The translations under genes were made by a program, and so were the position numbers. From Mycolicibacterium tusciae (GTDB lineage Bacteria > Actinomycetota > Actinomycetes > Mycobacteriales > Mycobacteriaceae), in contig NZ_MVIM01000027.1 in the NCBI RefSeq assembly GCF_002086795.1, positions 1 through 36,914 of the forward strand: a DNA stretch of 36,914 bases, read 5' to 3'. Of this stretch, positions 16,698-24,638 are shown piece after piece (the stretch's first letter is position 1; every line of letters begins with the position of its first letter). Below the pieces are notes generated by a model. The model saw nothing but the letters and a program-made list of their open reading frames with translations. It searched no databases and was not told the DNA's origin.

Positions 16698-16705
16698 AGT
16701 CGACT
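16698..16705. promoter_or_regulatory. Short palindrome in the tetR-hydrolase gap
   Basis: AGTCGACT, a perfect 8-base palindrome, followed by AT-rich sequence (TCTATTATTCATAG) within the 70-base gap. The AT-rich part could be a -10 region and the palindrome part of an operator. It is short enough to be chance. Confidence 0.25.
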
Positions 16706-16763
16706 GGTCATCTATTATTCATAGTGTCTCGCTCTTCCCTTTCCGGCACGTGAGGATTGCCCC

Positions 16764-17477
16764 ATGACAGATCTGACTATCTACGCCGAACCAGACAACC
16801 CTGCGCTCCCAGGTTCTACCTTTGTGCTCAATCGTGAGCACGCCGCGCTGGTCATCACTGATCCGCAGATCGATTTCCTCAGCCCCGAGGGCGTCTCATG
16901 GGCGGTGTTCGGTGACAGCATCAGCGAGAACAACACCGTCGCTCACATCGGCGAACTGTTCGACGCCGCGAAGCTGATGCACATGACAGTTGCGGTGTCG
17001 CCGCACTACTTCTATCCCACCGACAAGCAGTGGCGGTTCGGCGATCCGCTCGAACAGTTCATGAGCACTGCCGGCATGTTCGGGCGCCGGGGCGCATACA
17101 CGACGGACGGCTTCGCCGGCTCGGGCGCCGACTTCCTGCCCGCCTACCAGCACCACATCCATGACGGGCAAACCGTGATCGCCTCTCCGCACAAGATCGT
17201 CGGTCCCGAGTCAAACGACCTGGTTCTCCAGTTACGTAAACGCGGCGTGAACCAGGTGATCCTGGCAGGGATGGCTGCCAACCTGTGCGTCGAAGGCCAC
17301 ATGCGTGAACTCGTCGAGCAGGGCTTCGAAGTCGCCGTCGTCAAGGACGCCACAGCGGGCCCACGCCTGCCCGAAGGCGACGGCTACCTCGCCGCGCTAG
17401 TGAACTTCCGATTCCTCGCCAGCGCGGTCTGGACCACCGCAGAGGCCATTGCCCTCCTCAAGGAGGCTGACCGATGA
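16764..17477 (+). CDS. Isochorismatase-fold cysteine hydrolase
   Basis: Cytosolic hydrolase of 237 aa with the conserved catalytic triad of the family: Asp33 (LVITDPQIDFL), Lys144 (SPHKIVGPES) and Cys175 (AGMAANLCVEGHMRELVEQG). The cis-peptide-containing MAANLCVEG segment is typical. Members act on small amides or carbamoyl compounds (biuret, N-carbamoylsarcosine, ureidoacrylate, nicotinamide) or on isochorismate, and sequence alone does not tell which. The gene overlaps cynS by four bases (ATGA), so hydrolase and cyanase are probably translationally coupled. Coupling to cyanase suggests a substrate whose cleavage releases or accompanies cyanate or carbamate; that is inference. GAGG lies about 10 bases before the ATG. 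Confidence 0.85.
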   Translation: MTDLTIYAEPDNPALPGSTFVLNREHAALVITDPQIDFLSPEGVSWAVFGDSISENNTVAHIGELFDAAKLMHMTVAVSPHYFYPTDKQWRFGDPLEQFMSTAGMFGRRGAYTTDGFAGSGADFLPAYQHHIHDGQTVIASPHKIVGPESNDLVLQLRKRGVNQVILAGMAANLCVEGHMRELVEQGFEVAVVKDATAGPRLPEGDGYLAALVNFRFLASAVWTTAEAIALLKEADR

Positions 17478-17929
17478 CCACCCCCCTCACTCGCGCTGAC
17501 GTCACGGGACTCATTACCGCCGAGCGCATTCAGCGTGGGGTTCGATGGTCCCAAGTCGCCGAGGAGGTCGGCGCCAGCAAGGAATGGACGACCGCGGCGT
17601 GCCTTGGACAGATGGCGCTCGAAGCAGACCAGGCGCAAGCTGTGGTACGAATCTTCAACCTGCCCGCTGAGGCGGAGCACATTCTGCAGGCACCGCCCTA
17701 TAAGGGCTCAATGCCTGCCGTCGTACCAACCGACCCGCTCATCTATAGGTTGCATGAAATGGTCGCCGTATACGGCCCAACGATCAAGGAACTCGTGCAT
17801 GAGGAGTTCGGTGACGGCATCATGAGCGCCATCGACTTCCGCATCGATCTCTCCCGCGAGCCCGACGCGGCCGGCGACCGCGTCCGAATCGTCCTGAGCG
17901 GCAAGTACCTTGGCTACAAGGAATTCTGA
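17474..17929 (+). CDS. cynS: Cyanate hydratase (cyanase)
   Basis: Catalyses bicarbonate-dependent breakdown of cyanate to ammonia and CO2 via carbamate, in the cytosol as a decamer. The 151-aa length matches the family. The N-terminal domain is the HTH-like helical fold (ITAERIQRGVRWSQVAEEVG). The C-terminal catalytic domain has Arg92, Glu95 and Ser118 (PLIYRLHEMVAVYG and GDGIMSAIDF), equivalent to E. coli Arg96, Glu99 and Ser122. The C-terminus (VLSGKYLGYKEF) is complete. It overlaps the preceding hydrolase gene. Carbonic anhydrase and cyanate transporter genes, usual partners in cyn operons, are not nearby. Confidence 0.95.
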   Translation: MTTPLTRADVTGLITAERIQRGVRWSQVAEEVGASKEWTTAACLGQMALEADQAQAVVRIFNLPAEAEHILQAPPYKGSMPAVVPTDPLIYRLHEMVAVYGPTIKELVHEEFGDGIMSAIDFRIDLSREPDAAGDRVRIVLSGKYLGYKEF

Positions 17930-17962
17930 TCGGAACCCGCGGCTAACCGACACGAAAAGTTT

Positions 17963-17995
17963 CTCAGGAATTTGGTATAAAAAAGTACCACTGAG
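17963..17995. repeat. Interrupted inverted repeat downstream of cynS
   Basis: CTCAG and TGGTA (17963-17967, 17973-17977) pair with TACCA and CTGAG (17986-17990, 17991-17995) around an A-rich loop. It lies 34 bases past the cynS stop. It could be a terminator, or the outer end of the IS256 copy thought to lie on this side of the intron. Confidence 0.35.
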
Positions 17996-18281
17996 CGAGA
18001 ATCGATACCCCATCCGTCCCTCAAACGCATGATCAGCCACCTCTACGAGCCCGGGGCTGGGACTGTAACCACAGCGAGGCCGCAGGGGCAGAGTCGGGAT
18101 GCTCCTCGATCGAGCGAACACAGTGAACACGGAAGCCGTTGCGGGTCTGCCCTTTCCGGTGGCGGCCAGCGTATCGGGGGCCTGGGTGCACCGTCGGCCG
18201 ATCGGCTCGCGGCGGGGCGGAGTTGCCGTAGTGCTCCGAGGTCGGGGGACCGGTCACATGGGGTAGGGCAACAGCGAGAGG

Positions 18282-18524
18282 ATGCAGTTGGTTGCTGTAA
18301 TGCCGAAAGATGCACCGCCGAAGGCGGCGCCGGCCGCGCGCCAGAAGGGTCCGTGGCAGCGGGTATCGGAGATGCAGGACAAGCTGCACCGTTGGGCGGT
18401 GGCCGATACTGGGCGGCGGTTTGGTGATGTGTTCAACCTCGTGCACGACCCGGCGACGCTGATCGTGGCGTTCGACCGGGTCGCGGACAACCGTGGCCGC
18501 AACACGCCCGGCTTCGAGGTGTGA
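18282..18524 (+). pseudogene. Group II intron reverse transcriptase, N-terminal part (frame-broken)
   Basis: Encodes GPWQRVSEMQDKLHRWAVAD, then FGDVFNLVHDPATLIVAFDR and VADNRGRNTPG, the standard N-terminus (RT0/RT1) of bacterial group II maturases. The family continues as GVDGVT; here the frame shifts at GGCTTCGAGGTGTGA, giving GFEV and a stop. The continuation VTTVNVEQGLG is in the -1 frame, starting at 18521. The two parts overlap by four bases (GTGA), so re-initiation is conceivable, but a simple frameshift mutation is more likely. Confidence 0.75.
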
Positions 18525-19765
18525 CTACCGTCAACGTCGAACAAGGCCTCGGGATGCCTAGGTTCCTGGACCAGCTCCGTACGTCACTCAAGGACGGCTC
18601 GTTTCGTCCTGTGCCCGTACGACAGCGCAAGATTCCGAAACCGGGTGGGTCGGGCAAGCTCCGCAAGTTGGGGATCCCGACCATTGCCGATCGGGTGGTT
18701 CAGGCCGCATTGAAGCTGGTGCTGGAGCCGATTTTCGAGGCCGACTTTCTTCCGGTCTCCTACGGTTTCCGGCCCCGGCGGCGGGCGTACGACGCGATCG
18801 CTGAGATTCAGATGTTTGGTTCCCGCGGTTATCAGTGGGTGCTGGACGCCGACATCGAGGCGTGCTTCGACCGGATCGATCATTCGGCTCTGATGGGCCG
18901 AGTTCGGTTGCGGGTCAAAGACAAGCGCGTGCTCGCGCTGGTGAAGGCATTCCTCAAGGCTGGGGTGTTGACCGAGACCGGCCGCTACGAGGACTCCGAC
19001 ACCGGCACCCCACAGGGCGGGATTCTCTCACCACTGCTGGCCAACATTGCGTTGTCAGTGCTCGATGAGCACGTGATGGCCCCGTGGCAACCGGACGGGG
19101 TGATGGGAACGACCTACCGACGCAACCATCGTCGCTCCAAGGGTCTGCCGACGTGGCGGATCGTCCGTTATGCGGACGATTTCGTCGTGCTCGTGCACGG
19201 CGAAGAAGGCGACGTGGTCGCGTTGCGCGAGGACATCGCGACCGTGCTTGCTCCGCTAGGGCTTCGATTCTCGGAGTCCAAGACGCGGATCGTGCACATG
19301 CGCGAAGGGTTCGACTTCCTCGGTTTCCGCATCCAGTGGAAACGTAAACGGGGAACACGGAAGTGGTTCGTCCACACGTTCATCACCGATCGGCCGTTCC
19401 GGTCGGTCAAGGCGAAGATCCGTGCTCTGACACATCGTGTCAGCCAAGCGGACATGGGAGCCGTCGTCGGCAGGATCAACCAGATCCTGCGCGGTTGGAC
19501 CAACTACTTCCGGTATGCCGTGTGCAAGCACACGCTCAACCGGCTGCGCCGCTTCGTCAATTGGCGCATCATCCGCTGGTTGCGCAAACGGCACCGCTGG
19601 AGGTGGAAGGTGTTCCGCCGCAAGTTCACCACTCCCACGGGGAGGTGGCTTCCGATCGCGGCAGATGGGATCGAGGTGTTCAATCCGGCAGCGGTGACGG
19701 TCACCCGTTACCGATACCGCGGCAACAAGATTCCTAACCCGTTCCTGCGGCTGAGAACGGCCTGA
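18521..19765 (+). CDS. ltrA: Group II intron reverse transcriptase/maturase, main part
   Basis: Contains reverse transcriptase blocks in order: IPKPGGSGKLRKLGIPTIAD, VLDADIEACFDRIDH (Asp109/111), TGTPQGGILSPLLANI, and the catalytic YADD at 217-220. The maturase X domain follows (RINQILRGWTNYFRYAVCKH) with a basic C-terminal region. There is no HNH endonuclease, as in class C and several other bacterial group II introns. Total length with the upstream N-terminal part would be about 490 aa. As it stands, the protein lacks its N-terminal RT0/RT1 because of the frame break, so activity is doubtful. The symbol is the generic one for this protein type. Confidence 0.88.
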   Translation: MTTVNVEQGLGMPRFLDQLRTSLKDGSFRPVPVRQRKIPKPGGSGKLRKLGIPTIADRVVQAALKLVLEPIFEADFLPVSYGFRPRRRAYDAIAEIQMFGSRGYQWVLDADIEACFDRIDHSALMGRVRLRVKDKRVLALVKAFLKAGVLTETGRYEDSDTGTPQGGILSPLLANIALSVLDEHVMAPWQPDGVMGTTYRRNHRRSKGLPTWRIVRYADDFVVLVHGEEGDVVALREDIATVLAPLGLRFSESKTRIVHMREGFDFLGFRIQWKRKRGTRKWFVHTFITDRPFRSVKAKIRALTHRVSQADMGAVVGRINQILRGWTNYFRYAVCKHTLNRLRRFVNWRIIRWLRKRHRWRWKVFRRKFTTPTGRWLPIAADGIEVFNPAAVTVTRYRYRGNKIPNPFLRLRTA

Positions 19766-19782
19766 CGGCACCCGATCGTGGA

Positions 19783-19816
19783 GAGCCCGGTGCGTGGAGA
19801 CACGCACGCCGGGTTC
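19783..19816 (+). ncRNA. Group II intron domain V
   Basis: A 34-nt hairpin beginning GAGCCCGGTGCG and ending CGCACGCCGGGTTC, 17 bases past the RT stop. The catalytic AGC triad near the 5' end, the GAGA-type terminal loop and the GUUC 3' strand match the domain V consensus length and layout. This is the most conserved part of a group II intron and identifies the element independently of the protein. Confidence 0.88.
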
Positions 19817-19879
19817 GGCGAGCGGCCCGGGGAAACGGAGCGGCAGCAATGCCGACACCGCGCCCCGGGCCGACTCAAC

Positions 19880-21115
19880 CACCGCATCGTCCATCGTGCC
19901 CTGCCGGCACCGGTCGGGTCCAGCGACCGGGTCACCAGATAGAGGCATTTCAGGGCGGCCTGCTCCGCGGGGAAGTGCCCTCGGGCCTTGATCGCGCGGC
20001 GGTAGCGGGCATTGAGCGACTCGATCGCATTCGTCGAGCAGATCACCCGCCGGATCTCCACGTCGTAGTCCAGGAACGGGATGAACTCGTTCCAGGCGTT
20101 GTCCCACAACCGAATCACCGCCGGATAGCGCTGCCCCCATTTCTCGGCCAACTCGTCGAACGCCGAGCGGGCCGAGGCGGCGTTAACCGCGGTGTAGATC
20201 GGTTTGATATCGCGCTTGATCTCATCCCAATACTTACGGGAGGTGAGCCGAAAAGTCTTGCGTATCAGGTGAATGATGCAGGTTTGGACGATCGCCTGCG
20301 GCCACACGTTGCCGACCACCTCGGGCAAGCCCTTCAGACCGTCGCAGGCGACGAAGAAGGTGTCCTTGATGCCGCGGTTGCGTAGCTCAGTGAGCACGGC
20401 CATCCAGAATTTGGCGCCCTCACCGCCGGTGCCGGCCCATAGGCCCAGGATGTCGCGTTCCCCGCCGAGAGTGACGCCGATCGCGGCGTAGAACGGCCGG
20501 TTGGCGACTTGGCCGTCGCGGACCTTCACCACGATCGCGTCGATGAAGATCGCCGCGTAGGTTTCATCCAGAGGCCGCACCGCCCACTCGTTCATCTCCT
20601 CGAGCACTTTGTCGGTGATCCGGCTGATCGCCTCCTTGGAGGCCGAGGAGCCGCTTCCTCGAGACCGAGGCGCCGTAGATCTCGGCGAAGTGAGCCGAGA
20701 TCTCGCCCGTGGTAAGCCCTTTGGCATACAAAGACAACACCACCTCGTCCACACCGGACAGTCGGCGTTGCCGCTTCTTGATGATCTGCGGCTCGAACGT
20801 CGCTGCCCGATCACGCGGCACGTCGATCTCGACCGGGCCGGTGGTGTCGGTCAGCACCGTCTTGGAGCGGGTGCCGTTGCGGATGTTGCCTGTCCCCGCG
20901 CCGGCCGGATCGTGTTTCTCATAGCCGAGGTGCTCGGTCATCTCCTCGTTCAGCGCGGTCTCCAGGACCGTTTTCGTCAGCTGCTTGAGCAACCCGTCGG
21001 GCCCTGTCAGCGACAGGCCCTGCTCCTGGGCCAGCCGGACCAACTCGACCGCAGCCTGCTGCTCTGCGGACTGCTCAGCCTTCTTCTTGGTCACATCATC
21101 CAGTGTCGTCATCAC
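19880..21115 (-). pseudogene. Broken IS256-family (Mutator-type) transposase gene
   Basis: The N-terminal part from ATG 21115 reads LTKTVLETALNEEMTEHLGY, EIDVPRDRAATFEPQIIKKR and AEIYGASVS, all IS256 signatures. A 22-base insertion (20639-20660), flanked by similar CCTCGG(T/C)CTC sequences, shifts the frame. Past it the protein resumes as ISRITDKVLEEMNEW, FIDAIVVKVRDGQV, FFVACDGLKGLPEVV and CSTNAIESLNARYRRA, covering the DDE core. It ends abruptly after RARWTMRW at 19880, where the group II intron begins. The last ~20 residues are missing. With a frameshift and a lost end, the transposase is inactive. Confidence 0.88.
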
Positions 21116-21297
21116 GGCGACCTTTCTCGCCGAGCATCGCTCAGCAGACCCGCCTGTCTGTCGTCACAGGTGACTAGCGACGAGCAAGAAGCAGCGCCGA
21201 CCAGCGAGCCGGACGATCCGATCAAGGACAGCTCCGCGCCGTCGGGCGAAGACTGAACGTTCCTTCACCGTGGCGAGCGTCTGACGGAGCACCGGTT
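21116..21297. other. Left end of the IS256 copy and junction to a broken gene
   Basis: Contains the upstream region of the IS256 transposase. GTCACAGGTGAC (about 21163-21174) is a partial palindrome and could lie within the inverted terminal repeat. The matching end beyond the intron is too diverged or lost to fix the boundary. No gene is supported here. Confidence 0.35.
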
Positions 21298-21811
21298 TCC
21301 TTCCATGAAGCACATGCCGAATGGGTCCGAGCCGCCTACGGGGTCCTCATCCAGACGGCGAAGCGCTACAACGACTACCTCACCTACTCGGACCTTGCGC
21401 GGAGCGTCCTTGGCGACTCGGGCATCCAGTACGGCGCGCATCAGCGGAGCTGGATCGGCAAGGGTTCCGGTCGCGATTGCAGACCGGAATGCGACCGAAG
21501 GTGGACCGCCACTGAGGGCGCTGTGCGTCTCGAGCGGTGACGAAACGGTCGGCGCGGGTTACGCATACGCGTTGAAGATCATGGGTCAGCCAAAGCCGAA
21601 GGATCTTCAGCCGCACGCTGCCGAGTCGCGGCTACAGTGCTACCGCTTCCATGGCGCCGACATGCCGGCCGATGGCGGCCAACCCACCCCGACACGCGCG
21701 GTCATCGCCAAACGCGTGAGGACAAAACCGCACGTCGGGAAACCCGTCATCCTCGGCCCCGTGCACTTCAGCCAACTCCCGCTCAGCGGGCAGTGCGACC
21801 CGTGTGACTAA
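21298..21811 (+). pseudogene. Frameshifted conserved hypothetical gene
   Basis: One frame from about 21298 gives FHEAHAEWVRAAYGVLIQTA, then KRYNDYLTYSDLARSVLGDS and QRSWIGK. The next frame picks up at about 21470 with IADRNATEGGPPLRALCVSS, then GAGYAYALKIMGQPKPKDLQ and HAAESRLQCYRFHGADMPAD, and ends at 21811. Together they make one plausible protein of about 170 residues with a small alpha/beta look. I recall similar actinobacterial hypothetical proteins but no named function. No start codon is visible upstream; the IS256 element probably removed it. Confidence 0.5.
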
Positions 21812-21908
21812 AGCCGATCGCTGACCGGTCGTCATGAGCGACCGACGGTCGCGGTGGCCAGGTCTTCATCTCCACTTCTGTTGCGGCCCTTCCGCTCCTG
21901 CGATTGGC

Positions 21909-22877
21909 CTACAAGTCCAGGACCAGATTCGGTGTGAGTGCCCTGCTGATGCAGATCATCATCACAGAGTTCGATGCATGCTCTTCGTCGTCGAGGTAGA
22001 CATCCCTGTGATCGGGAATCCCCGACAACACGGCGGTCTCACACGTGCCGCAATAGCCCTCCTGACAAGAGAACTCCACCTCGGGAACGACAGCCCGCAC
22101 CGCATCCAGGATCGACTGCCCACCGTCGACGTGCACGACCACACCCGAGCGCTTCAACTCCACCTCGATGGCCCCCGACGGTCCCTCATCAACGGCTGCG
22201 GGACCCGTGAACCGCTCAATCTCCAGTCGCGGTGTACGACCGGCGGCTTTGACCGCGACCGACGCTGCATCCAGCATTGCAGCGGGCCCACACACATAGA
22301 CCAACGTTTCCGGCGTCGCCGCTGCGATCAGCTCACCGACTGGCATCCGGCCAGCAGAGTCTTGCGGCCAGAGCGTGTACCGCGCCGGCGACAACTCGTC
22401 AACGCGTTCCCGAAAAGCCATTTGCTCAAGAGACCGCGCCCCGTAGTGAAGCCTCCATTCGGCCCCGCGCTGCGCCACCGAACGAACCATGGGAAGCAGC
22501 GGGGTGATTCCAATTCCACCGGCAAGGAAGAGATAGGAGGGTGCGTCGCGGAGGTGAAAGTTGTTTCGCGGCTTGCTGATCCTTAACACCAAACCGGGCT
22601 TGGTCACGCGATGCAACTCCGCCGAACCACCGCGACCGGCAGGCTGGCGCAGCACGCCAATGGTGTAAGACCGCTCGTCGGACCCCGAACCACACAGCGA
22701 GTACTGCCGCGTTATACCGCTGGGGAGACCCACCTCGATGTGCGAACCGGGCTGCCACGGCGGGAGCGGCGCCCCCGACGGATCGGTCACCCGTATCTCG
22801 GCGACGTCCGGGGTGAGTTGGCGAACACTGTCGACAACGACATCGATGCCGTCGGCCAGACTAATGTGCGGTCCCAC
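21909..22877 (-). CDS. Flavin/2Fe-2S oxidoreductase (phthalate dioxygenase reductase / VanB type)
   Basis: Electron-transfer protein that takes electrons from NAD(P)H through a flavin to a C-terminal plant-type 2Fe-2S cluster. Domains in order: beta-barrel flavin domain with RQYSLCG, NAD-binding domain with LFLAGGIGITPLLPMVRSVA and VYVCGPAAMLD, then the ferredoxin domain with CQEGYCGTCE and the fourth Cys in MMICISRA. About 322 aa, usual for the family. A GTG at 22877 is preferred; a TTG two codons earlier is also possible with GGAGG upstream. It overlaps the 3' end of the monooxygenase-b5 gene by 17 bases, so it is the obvious reductase for that protein's b5 domain. Confidence 0.9.
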   Translation of the reverse strand: MGPHISLADGIDVVVDSVRQLTPDVAEIRVTDPSGAPLPPWQPGSHIEVGLPSGITRQYSLCGSGSDERSYTIGVLRQPAGRGGSAELHRVTKPGLVLRISKPRNNFHLRDAPSYLFLAGGIGITPLLPMVRSVAQRGAEWRLHYGARSLEQMAFRERVDELSPARYTLWPQDSAGRMPVGELIAAATPETLVYVCGPAAMLDAASVAVKAAGRTPRLEIERFTGPAAVDEGPSGAIEVELKRSGVVVHVDGGQSILDAVRAVVPEVEFSCQEGYCGTCETAVLSGIPDHRDVYLDDEEHASNSVMMICISRALTPNLVLDL

Positions 22878-24582
22878 GTGCAAACTCCTCCGAGGTCATT
22901 CGGTCGCCGGCGTAGTCGCCGATACAGAAGAGGCGCATGTGGCGCGTGGCTGCCTTGCTGTGGAAGTCACCGAATTCAGCAGAGGCATCCTTGCCTGCGT
23001 ACAGCCTCGCCACGAAGGGCCCTCCCGGATGGCGGTCCTTCCACTCGGTGAGGTCATAAACCTTGCCGTGAATGATGACCCAGCAGTCCTCGAAGGTGTT
23101 GTGCTGCTCGAGTTCCTGTCGGGTCACCAAGCGATCGCCCGTCGCGGGCACGCTCGGTTTCCACAGGTTCATCGTGATCACCCGACGCGCCTCAGCACCC
23201 GCACCCGACGCCCGGTAATCCCACGGTCCCCACCGCCGAGGCGGAAGCCGGTCCCCGATCTCGCGGGCGTCGAACTCATAGATCCAGGAGTCGTCATTGC
23301 CCGCGCGTTCTTCGTGGTCGAAGAACGCGAAGTCTCGTTCATCCACGGCAGCCAGGATCTGCTTGCGCTCAGCTGAATCCTCGGGCTCGAGATGTTTGAA
23401 CGCGACCTTCGACGCGAACTGGAACCGGGTCGCGCGGTAGTGGCGCACGCGTTCGTAATGCAGGAAGGCCGACGCGAAGTCGCTCTGGTGCAGCGCGAAG
23501 GCCTTGGCAAGGGCTGCGCTGTCCTCCATCGTCTGGGAGGCACCCTGACCCATCGTCGGCAACATCGGGTGCGCGGCATCCCCGACAAGACAGATCCGAC
23601 CGTCCTGCCAGGACGTGAAGGCAGGGCGATCGTAGAGACCCCACTTGGTGGTGTTCTTCATCGCGCCGGCAAGTGCGACTAGGTTATCCATCCGCGGGTC
23701 GCCAGCCCACATTTTCTTGATGTGCTCGACGAGTTCGTCGACCTCGATGGTGCGCCAATCGCCCCAGTCATCGGTGAACTCGGTCGACTCGGGGTCATAC
23801 CAGGTGAAACCGATGTTCAAAAGTTCGCCGCCGCGTACCCAATAGCTCATGGCGTAGTCGTCGTTGCGCTTGTACATGTCCATACACAGCTCGTCAAGCG
23901 GGTTGTGATCGAGCGGCCTCCCATCGGCTTTCCGAAGCGTCTCGACATCCGCGCGTGGAATCAGCCCGCGAAAGATCAGTGAACCGGTGAACCGCCGCTC
24001 CGGGGCCTCCGGCCACGTCAGCTCCAGCACCTTCGAGTGGATACCGTCCGCACCGATGAGGATGTCGCCGGTCGTGGTGGTTCCATCGGCAAAGCTGGCC
24101 GTCACACCCGCGTCGTGCTGCTCGATGCCCACCAGACGCTTACCCATGTGAACGCTGATCGGACTGGCAACGGGATACTCAGGCGCCAATTCACGTACCC
24201 GCTCGTGCAAACACATCAGCAGATCTTGACGGTGCATGTGATGGAACCCACCACCAAGTGCCCGCTTCTCGGGGGCGTTGTAGTGGAACGGCTTCCGCGA
24301 AACACTGAGATCGTCGTTGATCATCCGCGTCACGTCCAGGATCGAAGCGCGGCCGCCATCCGGCACACCGCTGGGCCCTTTGGGATCCCCCCCGTCGAGA
24401 TCTACCCCGAGCCAGTGACATAAACGGGCGCCATTGGGAGCGATGTTCAGTCCAGCACCGGCCTCAGTCGGCACCGACGATTGCTCGAAGACCTCGATCT
24501 GGTCGAAGACCCCTTCAGCCTGCCGGAGGGCAATCGCGGTAAACAGTCCCCCGATTCCCCCACCAATGATGATTGCTCGCAT
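22861..24582 (-). CDS. Class A flavoprotein monooxygenase fused to a cytochrome b5 domain
   Basis: Aromatic-ring hydroxylase. The first ~430 residues are a salicylate-hydroxylase-like FAD monooxygenase: N-terminal MRAIIIGGGIGGLFTAIALR (GxGxxG), the central DILIGADGIHSKV (DG motif) and ICLVGDAAHPMLPTMGQGAS (GD motif). After a linker rich in charged residues, residues about 486-560 form a cytochrome b5 domain. Its heme ligands are His518 (WKDRHPGGPF) and His541 (AEFGDFHSKA). Start 24582 is chosen because a GAAAG lies upstream; an in-frame ATG nine codons earlier (24609) lacks one. Usual homologues of about 400-450 aa lack the b5 part. The next gene encodes a reductase suited to feed it electrons. 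Likely role: making catechol from salicylate or a similar phenolic. Confidence 0.88.
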   Translation of the reverse strand: MRAIIIGGGIGGLFTAIALRQAEGVFDQIEVFEQSSVPTEAGAGLNIAPNGARLCHWLGVDLDGGDPKGPSGVPDGGRASILDVTRMINDDLSVSRKPFHYNAPEKRALGGGFHHMHRQDLLMCLHERVRELAPEYPVASPISVHMGKRLVGIEQHDAGVTASFADGTTTTGDILIGADGIHSKVLELTWPEAPERRFTGSLIFRGLIPRADVETLRKADGRPLDHNPLDELCMDMYKRNDDYAMSYWVRGGELLNIGFTWYDPESTEFTDDWGDWRTIEVDELVEHIKKMWAGDPRMDNLVALAGAMKNTTKWGLYDRPAFTSWQDGRICLVGDAAHPMLPTMGQGASQTMEDSAALAKAFALHQSDFASAFLHYERVRHYRATRFQFASKVAFKHLEPEDSAERKQILAAVDERDFAFFDHEERAGNDDSWIYEFDAREIGDRLPPRRWGPWDYRASGAGAEARRVITMNLWKPSVPATGDRLVTRQELEQHNTFEDCWVIIHGKVYDLTEWKDRHPGGPFVARLYAGKDASAEFGDFHSKAATRHMRLFCIGDYAGDRMTSEEFARGTAH

Positions 24583-24638
24583 CGGACTACTTTCTGTGTG
24601 TGCCTGCATATAAGTGATTGACGCCCAATAGATTTCCG

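Larger units (their letters stand above)
18030..19879 (+). mobile_element. Group II intron, probably 5'-truncated
   Basis: The 3' end is well defined. Domain V is at 19783-19816. A domain VI helix has arms CGGCCCGGGG (19823-19832) and CCCCGGGCCG (19863-19872). An unpaired A at 19873 lies seven bases from a proposed 3' end at 19879, the usual branch-point position. The intron-encoded reverse transcriptase lies upstream. No GUGYG 5' end is visible, and only 352 bases separate the intact cynS stop from the first RT codon. That is too short for complete domains I-III, so the 5' part is probably missing. The start given is approximate. Downstream sequence is IS256 transposase on the other strand. 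Confidence 0.72.

Noticed and set aside
16046..16711. 221-codon minus-strand open frame opposite the TetR gene
   Set aside because: The plus strand encodes a clear TetR protein with an HTH; the antisense product has no family features.
19256..20140. 294-codon minus-strand open frame across the intron and IS256 junction
   Set aside because: It is antisense to the reverse transcriptase and out of frame with the transposase, and it spans unrelated elements. A high-GC shadow frame.
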